Source: Acidimangrovimonas sp.
GTDB taxonomy: Bacteria; Pseudomonadota; Alphaproteobacteria; Rhodobacterales; Rhodobacteraceae
Direction: 5' to 3'
DNA: 6,750 nt
Assembly: GCA_030147905.1 (NCBI GenBank)
Contig: JASBUM010000707.1
Coordinates: 1-6,750 of the forward strand
Every line of letters starts with the position of its first letter. Position 1 is the stretch's first letter. The notes below the pieces were generated by a model. It was not told where the DNA came from. It did not search any database and saw only the letters and a list, made by a program, of their open reading frames with translations. This document shows positions 4,541-6,750 of the stretch, piece after piece. The position numbers and the translations under genes were made by a program.

Positions 4541-5659
4541 ATGAAAATCGGTTGTCCAAAGGAAATAAAACCCCAGGAATATCGCGTCGGCCTGACGCCC
4601 TTCGCCGTTCACGAGGCGGTGCAGCATGGCCACGACCTCCTGATCGAGGCGGGGGCTGGCGCGGGCGCGGGCTTCGTTGATGCCGATTACATCGCCGCCG
4701 GCGCGCGCATCGTCGAAACCGCCGAAGAGGTCTTTGCCGAGGCCGAGATGATCGTGAAGGTCAAGGAGCCGCAGGCCGTCGAACGCAAGCGCCTGCGTGC
4801 CGGGCAGGTGCTGTTCACCTATCTCCATCTCGCCCCCGATCCGGACCAGACCCGCGACCTGTTGGAATCGGGCGTCACCGCCATCGCCTATGAGACCGTC
4901 ACCGACGATCGTGGCGGCCTGCCCCTGCTGGCGCCGATGTCGGAGGTGGCCGGGCGGCTTGCACCCCAGATGGGGGCCTGGACCCTCCAGAAGGCCAATG
5001 GCGGGCGCGGCGTGCTGATGGGCGGCGTACCCGGCGTGGCGCCGGCGCAGGTGGTCGTCATCGGCGGCGGCGTCGTCGGCACCCACGCCGCCCGCGTCGC
5101 CGCGGGAATGGGGGCGGATGTCACGGTGCTCGACCGTTCGCTGCCCAGGCTGCGCTATCTCGACGACGTCTTCGGAGGCCGTTTCCGCACCGCCTTCGCC
5201 TCGGCGGCACAGACGGCCGAACTGGTCGCCGCGGCCGATATGGTGATCGGTGCCGTGCTGGTCCCGGGTGCGGCTGCGCCCAAGCTCGTCAGTCGCGCGC
5301 AGCTTTCGACGATGAAGCCGGGCGCGGCTATCGTCGACGTGGCAATCGACCAGGGCGGCTGCTTCGAGACCAGCCGCGCGACCACCCACGCCGATCCGAT
5401 CTATGCGGTGGACGGGATCATGCACTACTGCGTCGCGAACATGCCGGGCGCCGTCGCACGAAGCGCCACCATCGCGCTGGGCAATGCGACCATGCCCTTC
5501 ATGCTGGCCCTCGCGGACAAGGGCTGGCGCCGAGCCTGCGCGGAGGATCCGCATCTTCTGAACGGACTCAACACGCATGCGGGCAAGCTGACCTGCGAGG
5601 CGGTCGGCGCGGCGCTCGGGATCGCCGTGCAATCGCCCGCCCAGGCACTGAACGCCTGA
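4541..5659 (+). CDS. ald: Alanine dehydrogenase
   Basis: A 372-residue protein matching NAD-dependent L-alanine dehydrogenase (L-alanine + NAD+ + H2O to pyruvate + NH4+ + NADH), a cytosolic, usually hexameric enzyme used to grow on alanine. It opens MKIGCPKEIKPQEYRVGLTP. Key residues fall at the canonical numbers: substrate-binding R15 and K75 (IVKVKEPQ), catalytic H96 (TYLHLA), the Rossmann loop VVVIGGGVVGTHAA (171-184) with NAD-ribose-binding D198, catalytic D270 (VDVAIDQGG) and N300 (YCVANMPG). Length is close to the usual 370-380, so the enzyme looks intact and active. The ATG at 4541 follows GGAGG (4531-4535) by 5 bases; the frame stays open to 4301 but that would overlap the divergent regulator. 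It is probably monocistronic and controlled by the adjacent Lrp-family protein. Confidence 0.97.
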   Translation: MKIGCPKEIKPQEYRVGLTPFAVHEAVQHGHDLLIEAGAGAGAGFVDADYIAAGARIVETAEEVFAEAEMIVKVKEPQAVERKRLRAGQVLFTYLHLAPDPDQTRDLLESGVTAIAYETVTDDRGGLPLLAPMSEVAGRLAPQMGAWTLQKANGGRGVLMGGVPGVAPAQVVVIGGGVVGTHAARVAAGMGADVTVLDRSLPRLRYLDDVFGGRFRTAFASAAQTAELVAAADMVIGAVLVPGAAAPKLVSRAQLSTMKPGAAIVDVAIDQGGCFETSRATTHADPIYAVDGIMHYCVANMPGAVARSATIALGNATMPFMLALADKGWRRACAEDPHLLNGLNTHAGKLTCEAVGAALGIAVQSPAQALNA

Positions 5660-5686
5660 CACGCGGAGCAGGCCGGGCCGCCCTCC

Positions 5687-5710
5687 CGCCCGCGCGCGAT
5701 GGCGCGGGCG
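5687..5710. terminator. GC-rich hairpin after ald, possible weak terminator
   Basis: CGCCCGCGC (5687-5695) and GCGCGGGCG (5702-5710) form a perfect 9-bp stem with a 6-base loop, 27 bases after the ald stop. There is no T-run on either strand, so it is not a standard intrinsic terminator. It may stabilise the 3' end or act with Rho. Confidence 0.35.
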
Positions 5711-5805
5711 CCACCGCCGCGCATTCCGGGCAGCGCGTCACAGGCGCCGGCGAGGGGCTTCCGCGCGGCCCGTCGGGACGCGACCGCCGGCCGCGCGGCC
5801 CCGTC

Positions 5806-5857
5806 GGCCAGAGCATCCGGCCGCCGGTCAGAGCACCCGGTTGGCCAGAGCATCCGC
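5806..5857. repeat. Three imperfect copies of GGYCAGAGCAYCCG
   Basis: GGCCAGAGCATCCG (5806-5819), GGTCAGAGCACCCG (5826-5839) and GGCCAGAGCATCCG (5843-5856) lie in the spacer between ald and pheT. Copies 1 and 3 are identical and copy 2 differs at two positions; spacings are 20 and 17. The flanks are GC-rich (CCGCCG and similar). I see no gene in 5660-5890. Confidence 0.65.
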
Positions 5858-5875
5858 CGCCCGCCTGCCGGACGG

Positions 5876-5890
5876 CCGGCGCGGCGCCGG
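5876..5890. other. Palindrome immediately after the pheT stop codon
   Basis: CCGGCGC-G-GCGCCGG is a perfect 15-bp odd palindrome abutting the pheT stop (5893-5891). As RNA it would fold as a 6-bp stem with a CGG or CCG loop. No T-run follows on the minus strand, so I call it a hairpin, not a terminator. Confidence 0.45.
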
Positions 5891-6750
5891 TCAGCCGCGC
5901 AAAGTCCCGCCGGTGGCCTTGGCCACCTTGGCCACGATCTTGGCGCTGACCGTCTCGATATCCTCTTCGGTCAGGGTGCGTTCCCGCGGCTGGAGACGTA
6001 CCGCGATGGCGAGGGATTTCTTTCCCGCACCAAGCTGTGCCTCGGCCTTCGTGCCGACGAACTGATCGAAGACGCGCACGCTTTCGATCAGCGCCTTGTC
6101 CGCACCCTGGGCGGCATTGACGAGCGTAAGCGCCTCTACCCCGGCATCCACCACGAAGGCAAAGTCGCGCTCGACCGCCTGCAGGTCCGCAAGCTGAAGC
6201 GCGGCGCGGGTGCTGCCCTTGGCCTTGGGCGTGGGAATATTGGCCACCGCCACGGTGAAGGCCACCACCGGCCCCTTGACGCCGAAGGCCTGAAGCGCCC
6301 GCGGATGCAGCTCGCCATAGCTTGCCAGCAGGTTCGGCCCCAAGGTGAACCGGCCCGCCCGGCCCGGGTGCCACCACGGCTCCAGCTTGCGATCGATCTG
6401 CATCCGCGCCGGCGCGCCCAGCGCCGCGAGAACCGCCTCGGCATCGGCCTTGGCATCATAGAGATCGACCGGCCGGCGCGAATGGTGCGGATCGCGCTCC
6501 GCCACCGCCCCGACCAGCAGCCCCGCCGCCTGCAGATGCTGCGCGCCGGGCTCGCCGCCATCGAACACCGGGCCCAGCTCGAACAGCGCAAGATCGGCGA
6601 AGCCGCGCGCCTGATTGCGCGCCGCCGCCTGCAGCAGTCCCGGCAGCAGGTCGGGACGCATGTGGGTCATCTCCGACGAGTTCGGGTTATCGACGCGCAG
6701 CGCCTCGTCGCCGCCGCCGAAGGCGACCGCCGCCTCCTGCGAGATGAACG
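5891..6750 (-). CDS. pheT: Phenylalanyl-tRNA synthetase beta subunit, C-terminal part (5' end outside the window)
   Basis: The visible 285 residues are the C-terminal third of PheT, normally about 800 residues. PheT pairs with PheS in the alpha2-beta2 enzyme that charges tRNA-Phe. The fragment begins inside the catalytic-like core, with the conserved VDNPNSSEMTHMRPDLLPGLL stretch (about 19-39) and LALFELGPVF (about 53-62). It ends in the FDX-ACB anticodon-binding domain (roughly 190-285), where LQAVERDFAFVVD and the terminal RLQPRERTLTEEDI are clear. The stop is TGA at 5893-5891. The ATG at 6670 is internal and not the real start, because the frame is open and homologous all the way to the right edge. 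pheS would be expected further upstream on the minus strand, outside the window. The gene converges with ald. Confidence 0.96.
   Translation of the reverse strand, partial: FISQEAAVAFGGGDEALRVDNPNSSEMTHMRPDLLPGLLQAAARNQARGFADLALFELGPVFDGGEPGAQHLQAAGLLVGAVAERDPHHSRRPVDLYDAKADAEAVLAALGAPARMQIDRKLEPWWHPGRAGRFTLGPNLLASYGELHPRALQAFGVKGPVVAFTVAVANIPTPKAKGSTRAALQLADLQAVERDFAFVVDAGVEALTLVNAAQGADKALIESVRVFDQFVGTKAEAQLGAGKKSLAIAVRLQPRERTLTEEDIETVSAKIVAKVAKATGGTLRG

Noticed and set aside
3788..5662. Minus-strand open frame of 624 codons
   Set aside because: It runs antisense to ald and out of frame over the Lrp-family gene, both of which have clear family residues. No motif is visible in it.
5806..5857. 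CRISPR-like array
   Set aside because: There are only three short imperfect copies, the intervening stretches are far too short for spacers, and no cas genes are present.
5425..6377. Minus-strand frames across the ald end, the spacer and pheT
   Set aside because: They are out of frame with pheT and antisense to ald, with no recognisable domain. The spacer is better read as noncoding.

Overview
The window is GC-rich, gene-dense chromosomal DNA from an alphaproteobacterium. A member of the Rhodobacterales/Paracoccus-like group is the best guess. The main clue is rpsU (ribosomal protein S21) divergent from a COQ9-family gene, an arrangement named in the protein family itself ('rpsU-divergently transcribed'). 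The extreme third-position GC of every gene supports this. The genus is inference. I see no mobile element, tRNA, rRNA, CRISPR array or defence-type gene; this looks like ordinary core genome.

Layout. (1) 1-1655, minus strand: a two-gene unit, a COQ9-like ubiquinone-biosynthesis protein followed after 8 bases by a PIG3-type NAD(P)H quinone oxidoreductase that runs off the left edge. (2) 1656-1779: a short divergent promoter region with stacked small palindromes. (3) 1780-2060, plus strand: rpsU with a structured 3' tail and an intrinsic terminator. (4) 2198-2632, minus strand: a YhfA-type OsmC-family protein that starts at TTG. (5) 2633-2853: a second divergent spacer with a 19-bp site resembling the classical Fur box and a tandem TTGGCAT repeat. 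(6) 2854-3825, plus strand: a secreted YncE-like beta-propeller protein ending at a strong hairpin. (7) 3931-4386, minus strand: an Lrp/AsnC-family regulator. (8) 4387-4540: a comparatively AT-rich divergent spacer with TCGA-centred palindromes at exact 20-bp spacing. (9) 4541-5659, plus strand: alanine dehydrogenase (ald). (10) 5660-5890: a GC-rich convergent spacer with hairpins and three copies of a short repeat. (11) 5891-6750, minus strand: the C-terminal part of pheT, entering from the right edge.

How the genes fit together. The COQ9/quinone-oxidoreductase pair links ubiquinone synthesis with quinone redox chemistry and appears translationally coupled. The Lrp-family gene and ald form a classic divergent regulator/target pair for alanine catabolism. 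The beta-propeller gene stands alone; its Fur-box-like upstream site suggests metal control, as reported for E. coli yncE. No undescribed multi-gene system is evident. The parts most worth a second look are regulatory: the Fur-like site, the phased palindromes before ald, and the small palindromes in the rpsU leader.
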